64,000 bases of DNA from contig NZ_CP102770.1 in the NCBI RefSeq assembly GCF_038561935.1, positions 1,054,001 to 1,118,000 on the forward strand. The letters run 5' to 3'. The notes under the pieces are model-generated. The model was not told the DNA's origin. It made no database searches and saw only the letters and a program-made list of their open reading frames with translations. Within the stretch, counting starts at the first letter, position 1; each line of letters begins with the position of its first letter. The position numbers and the translations under genes were made by a program. Below are positions 8,527 to 16,994 of the stretch, piece after piece. The stretch comes from Myxococcus stipitatus. GTDB lineage: Bacteria > Myxococcota > Myxococcia > Myxococcales > Myxococcaceae.

Positions 8527-9972
8527 ATGAGGCACCGTACCCGTTCAGTCTATGTGCTGGTGGTGTTGCTGTTGGGCGTCCAGTGCGCCAATGAGAGACC
8601 CAAGGCGGACGACCTCTCGCCGGGGGAGCTTCGCTGGTACGCGGACCTCACGCCTGGCGACCCGGTAGGAGATGCCTTCGCGGTGAGCCAGTCGGGGCGC
8701 ACGGCGTTCGCGTTCTCCCCTCTCCGGGAGGGCGCGGTGTCGGGAGTTCCCTTCACCCACTACGGCCCGGGAGGCGTGAGGACGAACTACGACCTGCTGG
8801 TGGCGGTGCTGGAGTCCACGGGCAAGCTCGCGTGGAGGCGCACCTTCTCGACGGCGGAGATTGAGTCGGCGACAGCGGTGACGTTCGATGAGGCCGGGGA
8901 TGTCTATGTTGCGGGCCTCCTCAAGGACAACCAGGACGGGCTCGACTTCGGGGACGGCGTCTCGGTGGACGTGGGCCCGGGTGAGCTGACGAGCTTCCTG
9001 GTGAAGCTGCGCGGCTCGGATGGCAAGGCCCTCTGGGCCACGGGCATCCTCTCGGGGGACCGGTACGTGAAGCCCCAGTGCGGCAGCTTCCGCAAGGAGC
9101 TCCAGGTGCGCGGCGGAGCCGGCGTCCTGGGCTGTGTGTTCACCGTGCGCGATGTGGCGCTGGAGCACCTGCTCCTGGTGACGCGCACGGGAGCGACGGA
9201 GGTGCGGCCCGTGGGCCTGGGGGCGAATGGCGTCGTGCTCTCGTTCGACCCGGCGAGCGGCCAGCCGCGCGCGACCTACGTCCTGGGGGGAGCCGAGTCG
9301 GTCCTCCGGACCGTGGCCCTCACCGAGGCGGGAGGCGTCGTGTTCGGTGCGCGGCTGAGGCCAGGCACCATCGTGGACTCGGAGGGGAGCACGCCGCTCG
9401 CGTTGACGGCGCCCGGGTGCCTGGTCGCCTCCCTGAGCGCCAACCTGAAGCCGCTTCATCGGCGGGTGCTGGGCGGGAGCGCCGCGGAGACGGACTGCGA
9501 GCCGGAGGACGTCGTGCTCGTGGGGAACGACCGCATCCTCGTGGGAGGCCAGGGCACGGGGAACCTGGACCTGGGTGATGGCGTGGTGGGGCAGGGCACG
9601 TTCGGCTTCGTGGGCACGCTCCGCCCCGACCTGTCGAACGCGGCCGCCTTCGAGCGCTACGCGGGCGAGCGTGTCTTCGGCATCGCCGCGGATGTGTCGG
9701 GCCCGTCGTTCGTGGGGCTCGCGCGGGAGGAGTCGACCCAGTCATTCCACTACACGAAGCGGGACGCCTCCGGGACGGTGGTGCACACGTCCAGGACGCA
9801 TGTGGCGGACGCCAGCGCGCGCTCCCCCTTTCTGCGCATGCGCGGGCTGGCCGTGGACGCGAGCGGCGCGCCCACGCTCCTGGGCGTCTCCGGAGGGCCG
9901 TTCGTCTTCGATGACGGCCTCCACGGGAGCAACGACGCCCGGAGCTGCTTCGCGGCCCGCTTCGTTCCCTGA
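8527..9972 (+). CDS. secreted/lipoprotein beta-propeller-like protein
   Basis: 481 residues. The N-terminal signal (VLVVLLLGVQC) ends in a Cys in a poor lipobox (Gln before Cys), so either lipoprotein or secreted. Repeated segments such as AGDVYVAGLLK, LDFGDGVSVDVG, FLVKLRGSDGKALWA and LDLGDGVVGQG resemble the SBBP-type propeller repeats common in myxobacterial secreted proteins. No catalytic motif seen. The start at ATG 8527 follows GGGGGT and begins at the signal; a longer in-frame start exists at 8482. It is convergent with the ceramidase gene. Confidence 0.7.
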   Translation: MRHRTRSVYVLVVLLLGVQCANERPKADDLSPGELRWYADLTPGDPVGDAFAVSQSGRTAFAFSPLREGAVSGVPFTHYGPGGVRTNYDLLVAVLESTGKLAWRRTFSTAEIESATAVTFDEAGDVYVAGLLKDNQDGLDFGDGVSVDVGPGELTSFLVKLRGSDGKALWATGILSGDRYVKPQCGSFRKELQVRGGAGVLGCVFTVRDVALEHLLLVTRTGATEVRPVGLGANGVVLSFDPASGQPRATYVLGGAESVLRTVALTEAGGVVFGARLRPGTIVDSEGSTPLALTAPGCLVASLSANLKPLHRRVLGGSAAETDCEPEDVVLVGNDRILVGGQGTGNLDLGDGVVGQGTFGFVGTLRPDLSNAAAFERYAGERVFGIAADVSGPSFVGLAREESTQSFHYTKRDASGTVVHTSRTHVADASARSPFLRMRGLAVDASGAPTLLGVSGGPFVFDDGLHGSNDARSCFAARFVP

Positions 9973-9994
9973 TGCGGGAGGAAGGCCCGGCGCT

Positions 9995-10783
9995 TCAGCC
10001 CCGGGGGGAGGCCGCCACGCGCGGAATCACTCCCATCACGGGCTGGAGCCGGGCCTCCTGGCCCAGCGTCCTCAGCCGCTCCCTCGCGATGACGAGCAGG
10101 AGCGCGTTGAAGCCGAAGGCCACCAGCACGTGCCACCACGCGTGGAACTGGGGATTGGGGACGCCCAGGGAGGGGAGCGTCTCGTTGAGGGTGGGGCAGA
10201 ACTGGATGTCGCTCACCCACAGCACGATGGCGAGCGCATAGGACGCGATGCCGAGCTGGAACAGCCGCTTCGTGCCCGCGTCCGGGCTGCGCTTCTGGAG
10301 GAAGTAGGTGCGCCCGAGCGCGAAGAACTCCAGCGACGCGAAGCTCACCTGGAAGAGGAAGAACTGGACGGGGCCCTGCATGAACGCGTTCAGGTACGTC
10401 ACGAGCAGCGCGTGGCTGAACAGCACCAGCGGGAACCAGGGGCCGAATCTCCGCTGAGGGCGGTCCTCCAGGAGGATGTAGACGATGACGATGGCCAGGT
10501 AGAGCATCGGCAGCTCGTCCAGCATCTGGTGCTCGCGCCGCAGCGTCATGTGGAACGCCGTGCTGCCCACGCCCACCAGCGCGAGCAGGCCGAACGCGAA
10601 CAGGAAGCGCCGCTCCAGCACCCGTCGATGCAGCAGGATGCCCAGGAGCCCCGTGAGCACGAGGACGAGGCTGGAGGCGGAGTTGAACAGCTCTCCGACG
10701 TGGAACAGGTGCTGGTAGTTCGTCTCGCACCAATCCACGGTCGAGGTGCTCGGGCCCCAGTAGCCCGTGGGAGTCGCGGACAT
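9995..10783 (-). CDS. alkaline ceramidase family integral membrane hydrolase
   Basis: 262 residues with about seven membrane helices. The whole alkaline-ceramidase (ACER/YPC1, CREST superfamily) signature is present. An N-terminal GYWGPSTSTVDWCETNY gives D17, W18, E20, N22 and E31 at the calcium-site positions. STAFHMTL supplies S74 and H78, LDELPMLY supplies D89, and HAWWH supplies H214 and H218, matching the catalytic zinc site. It should hydrolyse the amide bond of ceramides, giving sphingoid base and fatty acid. It diverges from a TetR-controlled operon across a 126-bp region with a palindromic operator. Myxobacteria make ceramides, so a native lipid substrate is plausible (inference). 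Confidence 0.9.
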   Translation of the reverse strand: MSATPTGYWGPSTSTVDWCETNYQHLFHVGELFNSASSLVLVLTGLLGILLHRRVLERRFLFAFGLLALVGVGSTAFHMTLRREHQMLDELPMLYLAIVIVYILLEDRPQRRFGPWFPLVLFSHALLVTYLNAFMQGPVQFFLFQVSFASLEFFALGRTYFLQKRSPDAGTKRLFQLGIASYALAIVLWVSDIQFCPTLNETLPSLGVPNPQFHAWWHVLVAFGFNALLLVIARERLRTLGQEARLQPVMGVIPRVAASPRG

Positions 10784-10841
10784 GTCGCGCCGCAGCGTAG
10801 CACCCGCGCCCGGAAACCTCGCGGACGATTCCGCTGAAATT

Positions 10842-10861
10842 TAGGTCAACTGACCTATATT
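10842..10861 (+). promoter_or_regulatory. TetR-type operator overlapping a -10-like element
   Basis: TAGGTCA-AC-TGACCTA (10842-10857) is a perfect inverted repeat with 7-bp arms, followed immediately by TATATT (10856-10861), a good -10 match. It sits 53 bp before the oxidoreductase start and 59 bp from the divergent ceramidase start. The downstream operon ends in a TetR gene, the usual layout of an autoregulated TetR operon. Repression of both directions is inferred. Confidence 0.7.
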
Positions 10862-10909
10862 GTCCCGGCGCGGGGGGAATCCCTCCCTGCTTCGCGCATG
10901 GGAGTCGTC

Positions 10910-12001
10910 ATGGTGACCGAGGAGAGCGTGGTCCTGGTGGGAGGCTACGGCGTGGTGGGCCTGCGGCTCGCCAGCCTGTTGAGGGAGCGGCATCCCGAGC
11001 TGCCGCTCATCATCGCGGGCCGGAGGAGCGAGCCCGCCCAGGCGCTGGCGGAGCGGCTGGGGCGGGCGCGGGGCGTGGCGCTGGACATCCGCGCGCCATC
11101 GCCGCTGTCGGTGCTGGGAGGGAGGCCTCGGGCGGTGGTGTCGCTGGTCAATGACCCGGAGGACCACTTGATGATGTCGGCCGCGCGGGACGCGGTGCCC
11201 TTGCTGGACATCACCCGCTGGACGTCTCGCGTGCGGGCCGCGTTGATGCGCCTGTCGGGGACGCCGCCGCGAGCGCCCGTGCTGCTGGGCTCCGCGTGGA
11301 TGGCGGGGCTGGTGCCGCGCATGGTGGCGATGGTGGCGCCGCGCGTGGGGGCGCTGGAGCGCGTGGACGTGGGCATCCGCTTCGCGCTCGCGGACGCGGC
11401 GGGGCCCGACTCGCTGGAGTACGTGGACCGGCTCGGGCTGTCCTTCGACGTGACGGAGGAGGGACGGGAGCGGCAGGTGCTGCCGCTGACGGACGGGCGC
11501 CGGGTGACGTTCTCGGATGGCCGGAGCACCCGCGTGTACCGGCTGGACACGCCCGAGCAGGCGACGCTGCCGGCGGTGCTGGGGGCCCGCAGCGTGGCGA
11601 CCCGGCTGGGCTACGACTCGGGCTCCGCGACGTGGACGATGGTGTTGCTCCAGCGGCTGGGCATCCTGCGGCTGCTCCAGCACCCGCGGCTCACACCGCT
11701 GCGCCGCTCCTTGCTGGCGACCCAGGGGACCGGGGGCGAGGCCGCCTGGCTGGCCGACGTGGAAGGCGCGAAGGGCCACACCCGCATCGAGGTCGTGGAC
11801 CCGAAGGGCCAGGCGCACCTCACGGCCGTGGGGGCCCTGCTGGGCGTGGAGCGGCTCCTGGGACTGGACGGCGCGCCGCCGCCTCCTCCGGGCGTGTGGT
11901 TCCCCGAGCACGAGCCCCGCGCGGATGAGACACTGGCGACGCTGCGCGCGTGTGGAGTCCAGGTGAGCATCGACGAGGCGCGGGTGAAGGAGGCCGCCTG
12001 A
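10910..12001 (+). CDS. saccharopine dehydrogenase-like NAD(P)-binding oxidoreductase
   Basis: 363 residues. An N-terminal Rossmann fold has VVLVGGYGVVGLRLASLL and a following IIAGRRSEPAQAL, as in the saccharopine-dehydrogenase NADP-binding family (which includes trans-acting enoyl reductases and integral-membrane oxidoreductases). Two shorter segments (LLDITRWTSRVRAAL, then LGSAWMAGLVPRMVA) resemble the substrate half. ATG 10910 follows GGGAG by 5 nt and is preferred to the ATG at 10898. It overlaps the TetR gene by one base (TGATG), so the two are translationally coupled. Substrate unknown; control by the operator at 10842 is likely. Confidence 0.8.
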   Translation: MVTEESVVLVGGYGVVGLRLASLLRERHPELPLIIAGRRSEPAQALAERLGRARGVALDIRAPSPLSVLGGRPRAVVSLVNDPEDHLMMSAARDAVPLLDITRWTSRVRAALMRLSGTPPRAPVLLGSAWMAGLVPRMVAMVAPRVGALERVDVGIRFALADAAGPDSLEYVDRLGLSFDVTEEGRERQVLPLTDGRRVTFSDGRSTRVYRLDTPEQATLPAVLGARSVATRLGYDSGSATWTMVLLQRLGILRLLQHPRLTPLRRSLLATQGTGGEAAWLADVEGAKGHTRIEVVDPKGQAHLTAVGALLGVERLLGLDGAPPPPPGVWFPEHEPRADETLATLRACGVQVSIDEARVKEAA

Positions 12002-12690
12002 TGGCGCGGCGTGAGAAGTCCCCGGTGGGGAAGCTCCCCTCCGCGAAGCCTCGGGAAGGCACGGCGGTCCACGCGAAGGGGCACGAGCGCGTGGAGCGCA
12101 TCCTCGACGCGGCCATGGACGTGCTGGTGGAGGACGGCTACGCGGGCCTGAGCCTGCGCGGCGTGGCCCAGCGCGCGGGCCTGAGCCTGGGCAATCTCCA
12201 GTACTACTTCCCGACCAAGCAGGACGTGGTGCGTGCGCTGCTCTCGCGCTACCTGGAGGACACCATCCGCCGCGTCCGGGAGCGGATGGAGGCGGGAGCG
12301 CGCGAGCCCGCTCGGCGGCTGCGTCACGCGCTGGACTCCATCCTGGAGGACCAGGACTCGCCCCGGCACTTCCAGCTCTTCGCGGAGCTGTGGGCCCTGG
12401 CCGCGCGGGACGCGATGGTCGCGGACGCGCTGGGCGTGTTCTACGCGGGATATCGCGAGGGGCTCGTCGAGCTGTTGCAGGAGGCCCTGCCGGACCTCTC
12501 GCCCGCTCGGAGGGAGCGGCGCGCGGCCCTGCTGATGGCGTTCTTCGAGGGCCTGTCCCTCTTCCGAGGCGGCGGCAGCCTGGCCTCCGCGTCGGTGCCA
12601 GGCGTGGAGCAGGAGCTGCGAGCCCTCTGGGATGAGTTCGCGGAGGGCTCGGCGGAGGGGCTCAGTCCTCGGCGACGAGCACCGACTTGA
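12001..12690 (+). CDS. TetR-family transcriptional regulator
   Basis: 229 residues. The DNA-binding domain at about residues 25-75 reads RILDAAMDVLVEDGYAGLSL, then VAQRAGLSLGNLQYYFPTKQ, a textbook TetR helix-turn-helix with YYF and a following K. The C-terminal ligand domain is helical. ATG 12001 overlaps the upstream oxidoreductase stop. It probably represses its own operon, and perhaps the ceramidase gene, through the palindrome at 10842-10857 (inference). Its last 29 bp overlap the end of the convergent PilZ gene. Confidence 0.9.
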   Translation: MARREKSPVGKLPSAKPREGTAVHAKGHERVERILDAAMDVLVEDGYAGLSLRGVAQRAGLSLGNLQYYFPTKQDVVRALLSRYLEDTIRRVRERMEAGAREPARRLRHALDSILEDQDSPRHFQLFAELWALAARDAMVADALGVFYAGYREGLVELLQEALPDLSPARRERRAALLMAFFEGLSLFRGGGSLASASVPGVEQELRALWDEFAEGSAEGLSPRRRAPT

Positions 12691-13024
12691 GCCGCTCGAG
12701 CGTCTCCGGCGAGACGTCCATGAACGCGAGGCCGACTTCGTACCGGGCCACGGCGTCCTTGGGCAGCTTGCGCAGCCAGGCGACGCGGGCGCGGCACTCC
12801 AGCGTGGAGCCATCTCCGGGATACAGGTCCACCTCGAGCTGGCTGCCCTCGGAGTACAGCTCGTCGGAGTAGATGCGCACGCCACCGAGGCTGGCATCCA
12901 GCACCCGCTGCTTGTCTCCGAACTTCAGCCGGGCCGGGCGCGCGTACAGCGGTGCCTGGAGGCGTGGAAACAAGCGACGGTCATCCGCCATGCTGCTGCT
13001 CTCGAGACTGACAGGGTTCATCAT
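12662..13024 (-). CDS. PilZ-domain protein
   Basis: 120 residues forming a single PilZ domain, a c-di-GMP receptor fold. RRLFPR (R17...R21) supplies the RxxxR motif and LDASLGG (D43, S45, G48) the (D/N)xSxxG motif, so nucleotide binding appears intact. Later strands GSQLEVDLYPGDG and VAWLRKLPKDAVARYEVGLA fit the family. The ATG at 13024 follows a GGGGGGA stretch; ATG 13039 and ATG 12991 are alternatives. Likely effector of c-di-GMP signalling in motility or envelope functions (inference). Confidence 0.85.
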   Translation of the reverse strand: MMNPVSLESSSMADDRRLFPRLQAPLYARPARLKFGDKQRVLDASLGGVRIYSDELYSEGSQLEVDLYPGDGSTLECRARVAWLRKLPKDAVARYEVGLAFMDVSPETLERLKSVLVAED

Positions 13025-13107
13025 CGGCGTTCCCCCCATTCACAATCCGGTGGGTTTCACGGGCCTGTGACCCAGCATAAGGGATTCAGCCTCCGTGTGC
13101 AGGTGGG

Positions 13108-13809
13108 TCATGGGAACAACCCCGCCACCGCCTCCAGGACCCCACCCACCGCTTCACCGAGGGCACTGGCGCCATCCACGGCGACGTCGACGGCATTGCC
13201 CACGCTCTCCAGGGTGATGCCCGCCGCGTCGACCACATCCACGCCCAGCTCCGCCACGTCCACCGCGTTGCCGGCATGCTCCAGTGTGGTCACCACGGCC
13301 TTGGTCACCTTGGATTCGCCCGTCGACTCGCCTGTCACCTGGGCGAGCGCGATGGCCGCGGCCGCCGCGGCCGCGGCGCCTCCGGCCACCGCCGCTCCCA
13401 CCGCGAGAGGCCGCCGGGCGTGCTGGAACCAGGCGACCAGCGCCTTCAGCTCCTGCGCATCCAGCCAGATGCCATGGCAGTGCCCGCAGAGGTCCACGGC
13501 GCAGACCTCGGTGCGGACCTGCGAGAGGTACGTCTCGCAATCGGGACAGCGCGACGCGGGCGAGCCACACAGGCCGCAGGCTTCGCGCGTGGCTGGAACA
13601 TGATGGCGAGAGTGCCGACAGCGCCGCGACGCGGAGGGCAGGGCTGCTTCGAGCGCCTCCGTCTTCCACCCGGGGGCCAGGCGCTCCAGCTCTCCGGCGT
13701 CCAACCAGTGCCCGATACATTTCGGGCAGGTGTCGACCGAGACACCTCGTATGTCGATGACGCGCAGCGTGGGGGCAGGTTGTGGGCAGATGGGGCAGTG
13801 GCGGTTCAT
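13108..13809 (-). CDS. double TFIIB-type zinc-ribbon protein with Ala/Val-rich tail
   Basis: 233 residues. Two zinc ribbons: C5xxC8 with C28PKC31 and GHWLDAGEL, then a Cys-rich middle (CGLCGSPASRCPDC) and a second CGHCHGIWLDAQEL. The CxGxWLDxxEL pattern is that of zf-TFIIB proteins. After residue 130 comes an Ala/Gly-rich, probably membrane-associating segment, followed by two GNAVDVA-containing repeats rich in Val and Ala. No enzymatic motif. Function unknown; a membrane-linked zinc-ribbon adaptor is one reading. Confidence 0.75.
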   Translation of the reverse strand: MNRHCPICPQPAPTLRVIDIRGVSVDTCPKCIGHWLDAGELERLAPGWKTEALEAALPSASRRCRHSRHHVPATREACGLCGSPASRCPDCETYLSQVRTEVCAVDLCGHCHGIWLDAQELKALVAWFQHARRPLAVGAAVAGGAAAAAAAAIALAQVTGESTGESKVTKAVVTTLEHAGNAVDVAELGVDVVDAAGITLESVGNAVDVAVDGASALGEAVGGVLEAVAGLFP

Positions 13810-13867
13810 GCGTGGAGCATCCTCCCATGAAACCCTCGCGGGCTCCCAGGAGGCGAGCTCCGGGCTC

Positions 13868-15286
13868 TCAGGGAGGGGGGATGCGCAGCCGCCGCCCGTA
13901 GGAGGGCACGCCCGCGTTGTTGACGATGAAGAGTTGATAGTAACCCGGTGGCGCCATGTTCCGGTCGGGCGGCGCGGTGACGTTGAGGCTGCCGGCGCCG
14001 CGCGTGAAGCTCAGCGTGAGGAACCGCTGGTTCATGTCGAAGGTGTGGGTCGTCGAGTTGAGGGCGATGAGGCTCACGCGGCTGATGTTGGCCGCGTCGG
14101 GCGTGGTGATGGTGAACTGGGCGCCCGGCAGGGAGACGGTGGGCGCGGAGGTGATGGCGGGGCGCGCGCCCTTGAAGAGGTAGGGCGGGGAGAACACCTC
14201 CGCGGTGCGCTCGTTGGCTCCGCCGGCGGAGAGCACCCGCCCGTCCGGCAGGAGCACGGCGGTGGAGTGATAGCCCCGGTAGCGCACGTTGCTGGCCCAG
14301 GACGTCCACGTGTTGGTGGCGGGGTTGTAGACCTCCGCGAAGCGCACGGCCGCGCTGGAGTCGTCGAAGCCGCTGCCGCTGCTGCCGCCGATGACGACGA
14401 CGGTGGCGTCGGGCAGCAGCACCGCGTTGTGCTGGCGGCGGCGGATGCTCATGGGCGCCACGTACTGCCAGGTGGGGTTCGCCGCGGCGAGGTCGATTCG
14501 CTCGACGGTGGCGGTGGGCGGCTCGCTTCCGCCGATGAGGAACACCCTGCCGTCGATGTACACGGCGGGGCCGTAGCTGCGGGAGCCGAAGTTGCTGATG
14601 GGGCCGTTGCTCCACGCGCCGTTGCTGGCCGGGTCCAGCCAGAACGAGGCGCGCAGGGAGCCCGCGTAGAAGAGCCGGCCGTTGGGGGCCAGGAACATCT
14701 TCGGATAGAAGGGCACGTTCTTGCGCGCGTTGGTGAGCGTGCGCCAGGAACTGGTGCCGGCGATGAAGCGCTGGGGAATCTCGTTGATGTCGCCGGGCCC
14801 GTCGATTTCGCCCGAGGTCACCACCACGTCGCCGTTGTTGAGCGTGGTGTTGGTGGGGTACCAGCGCCCGGCGTTCATGTCCGGAAGGCGCGTCCAACTG
14901 GTGGTGTTGAAGTCGAAGAAGCTCGTGTCGGGCAGGCCCACGTCGCGGGCGACGTGGCCACCGGTGACCAGCAGCTTGCCGTTGGAGAGGAAGGAGTGCC
15001 CCGAGCAGAAGATGTTGTAGCCGACGGAGGGAAAGGACGAGAGGGCGCCGGTGGAGGGGTCCCAGCGTCGAGGGGGCAGGGCGCCCTCGGCGAACTCGCC
15101 GTAGAACATCACCTTGCCGTCGGGCAGCAGGGCCATGTGCGTGGCGGAGATGGGCCAGTTCATGACGCTGGCCCAGCGGCCCACCTGGTCGGGTGTCTGG
15201 GACTGGGCCTGGAGGGGAAGCACCATGAGCCCCAGCCACCAGACGGTGCGTAACAAGGGCCAGGGGATGAAGCGGTGCTTCGACAT
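13868..15286 (-). CDS. secreted copper-radical oxidase (galactose/glyoxal oxidase family)
   Basis: 472 residues with a signal peptide (WWLGLMVLPLQAQSQ). A Kelch-type seven-bladed propeller is followed by a DUF1929/galactose-oxidase C-terminal beta domain. Every cofactor position aligns by motif: Cys94 in NIFCSGHSFLSNGKLLVTGG (partner of the Tyr-Cys cross-link), Tyr143 in GRWYPT, Tyr339-His340 in RGYHSTAVLLPDGRV, and His414 in STTHTFDMNQR. Expected to oxidise primary alcohols or aldehydes to aldehydes or acids with release of hydrogen peroxide, outside the cytoplasm. It diverges from the ELWxxDGT lipoprotein gene. Substrate not predictable; glyoxal-oxidase-like RWYPT favours small aldehydes or alcohols. 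Confidence 0.88.
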   Translation of the reverse strand: MSKHRFIPWPLLRTVWWLGLMVLPLQAQSQTPDQVGRWASVMNWPISATHMALLPDGKVMFYGEFAEGALPPRRWDPSTGALSSFPSVGYNIFCSGHSFLSNGKLLVTGGHVARDVGLPDTSFFDFNTTSWTRLPDMNAGRWYPTNTTLNNGDVVVTSGEIDGPGDINEIPQRFIAGTSSWRTLTNARKNVPFYPKMFLAPNGRLFYAGSLRASFWLDPASNGAWSNGPISNFGSRSYGPAVYIDGRVFLIGGSEPPTATVERIDLAAANPTWQYVAPMSIRRRQHNAVLLPDATVVVIGGSSGSGFDDSSAAVRFAEVYNPATNTWTSWASNVRYRGYHSTAVLLPDGRVLSAGGANERTAEVFSPPYLFKGARPAITSAPTVSLPGAQFTITTPDAANISRVSLIALNSTTHTFDMNQRFLTLSFTRGAGSLNVTAPPDRNMAPPGYYQLFIVNNAGVPSYGRRLRIPPP

Positions 15287-15522
15287 GGGGAGCTCCGGGC
15301 GTGGACCGTCCAGGCGGGCGAGAACCTAGGCGCGGCGGGCTTGGTGGGGAGTGGCTCTCGCGTCGCAGGGGGTGACGGCTGCGCGACGTGCCGCTCCCAC
15401 CGGAGTGCCGTTGTCCGAGGGGGTGAAGTGGCTTGGTGTGCGCGCTCCGTGCGAGCGGGTGTGGCGCGGAGGTCCGCGCCGTACAGCCACCGTCGCCCCG
15501 CGCGGATGGAAGAGAGGTCCTG

Positions 15523-16953
15523 ATGAGGTTCTGGAGCCGTGTCCGGTTGGGGGTGGTGTGTCTGCTCGTGGGTTGTTCCTCTTCGACGGGCGCACCCGAG
15601 CCGGTGGAGGAGGTGGCGTTCATGGCCTCGGGCCTCTGGGATGCCTGCTCGAGGACGCCGCTGTCGCTGGGCGTCTCGCCCGTGGAGGACCAGCCGTTCT
15701 CACCCTTCATGGCGGTCAGTGGCGGAGGGATGGTGTTCGGGGTGGAGGACGCGGCGTCGGGCCACGAGCCGTGGGTGAGCAACGGGAGTCCGGGGGCGGG
15801 CACGCGGCTGCTCAAGGACCTCTTCCCGGGGCCGCAGGGGTCGAATCCGCGGTGGTTCACCCGCGTGGGGAGTCGGGTGTTCTTCTCCGCCGATGACCCG
15901 GCCGCGGGGCGCGAGCTGTTCGTGACGGATGGGACGGTGGGCGGCACGCACCGGGTGAAGGACATCTGGCCGGGCCCCACCGGCTCGTTCCCGAACTCGC
16001 TCTTCTCCTATGGCGGGCTGCTCTACTTCACGGCGGGAGACGAGGCCCACGGGCGGGAGCTGTGGCGCAGCGATGGCACGTCCGGGGGGACGACGCTGGT
16101 GGTGGACCTGGTGCAGGGGGTCGAGGACTCCGCGCCGGACCAGCTCACGCGCGGTGGGGATGGCGCGCTCTACTTCCTCGCGACGGAGAGTGGCTTCTTC
16201 AGCCGGCTGATGCGCCTGGGGTCGAACCTGGGCGTCACGGAGGTGTTCCGCACGACGAGCGACCCTGGCATCCAGCGTCCGCTGGTGGCGGTGGGGCGCA
16301 AGCTGTTCTTCGCGACGGGGGGAACGCATGGCGGCGACCCGGTGTCATTGAGGGTGACGGACTCGGGGGCGCCGTCGGTGGAGGTGGGGGTGTTCTCGAT
16401 GGTGGGGGACCGGGCGTCGGTGGATGGGTTCTTCCTGTTCAGCGCCGCCCAGGTCGAGGGGAGCGGCAACATGGAGCTGTGGCGCAGCGACGGCACGACG
16501 GTGGGGACGGTGCTCGTCGAGGAGGCTCGGGCGGGCGAGATGGGCTCGCATCCCGAGAACTTCGCGGTCCTGGGAGACCGGCTCTTCTTCGCCGCGGATG
16601 ACGGGACGCATGGGGTGGAGCCCTGGGAGAGCGACGGCACGGCGGTGAGGACGCGGCTGTTCGGAGACCTGGAGCTGGGCGCGGGGGGCTCGTCTCCGTC
16701 GGAGCTGACGCCGGTGGAGGACCACCTGTTCTTCAGCGCGGATGTCTACGGGCGCGGCGCGGAGCCGTGGATGAGCAACGGCCTGCGGGTGGGCACGGTG
16801 GCGCTGACGGAGCTGGCGCCGGGGCCCGCGTCCTCGTCGCCGCGGGGCTTCCTGCGCGCCGGCTGGAGCGTCTTCTTCTCGGCGGCGGATGGGAGCGGCG
16901 TCCGTCGGCTGTACTCGCTGCCCTTCCGCCCGGATGGAGAGTGCCCGCCCTGA
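15523..16953 (+). CDS. ELWxxDGT-repeat lipoprotein
   Basis: 476 residues. A lipoprotein signal (VVCLLVGC, Cys18) is followed by at least six propeller-like repeats of about 48-50 residues built around (E)(L/P)W-SDGT: EPWVSNGS, ELFVTDGTVGGT, ELWRSDGTSGGT, ELWRSDGTTVGT, EPWESDGTAVRT and EPWMSNGLRVGT. ELWxxDGT repeats are common in myxobacterial and other predatory or soil bacterial surface proteins; their role is not established. ATG 15523 follows GAGAGG by 5 nt, and the in-frame upstream extension lacks coding character. A surface-exposed binding or adhesive role is inferred. Confidence 0.8.
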   Translation: MRFWSRVRLGVVCLLVGCSSSTGAPEPVEEVAFMASGLWDACSRTPLSLGVSPVEDQPFSPFMAVSGGGMVFGVEDAASGHEPWVSNGSPGAGTRLLKDLFPGPQGSNPRWFTRVGSRVFFSADDPAAGRELFVTDGTVGGTHRVKDIWPGPTGSFPNSLFSYGGLLYFTAGDEAHGRELWRSDGTSGGTTLVVDLVQGVEDSAPDQLTRGGDGALYFLATESGFFSRLMRLGSNLGVTEVFRTTSDPGIQRPLVAVGRKLFFATGGTHGGDPVSLRVTDSGAPSVEVGVFSMVGDRASVDGFFLFSAAQVEGSGNMELWRSDGTTVGTVLVEEARAGEMGSHPENFAVLGDRLFFAADDGTHGVEPWESDGTAVRTRLFGDLELGAGGSSPSELTPVEDHLFFSADVYGRGAEPWMSNGLRVGTVALTELAPGPASSSPRGFLRAGWSVFFSAADGSGVRRLYSLPFRPDGECPP

Positions 16954-16994
16954 GCGAGAGGAAATCAGGGGGCGGGCCGTTGTAGAGAGAGGGT

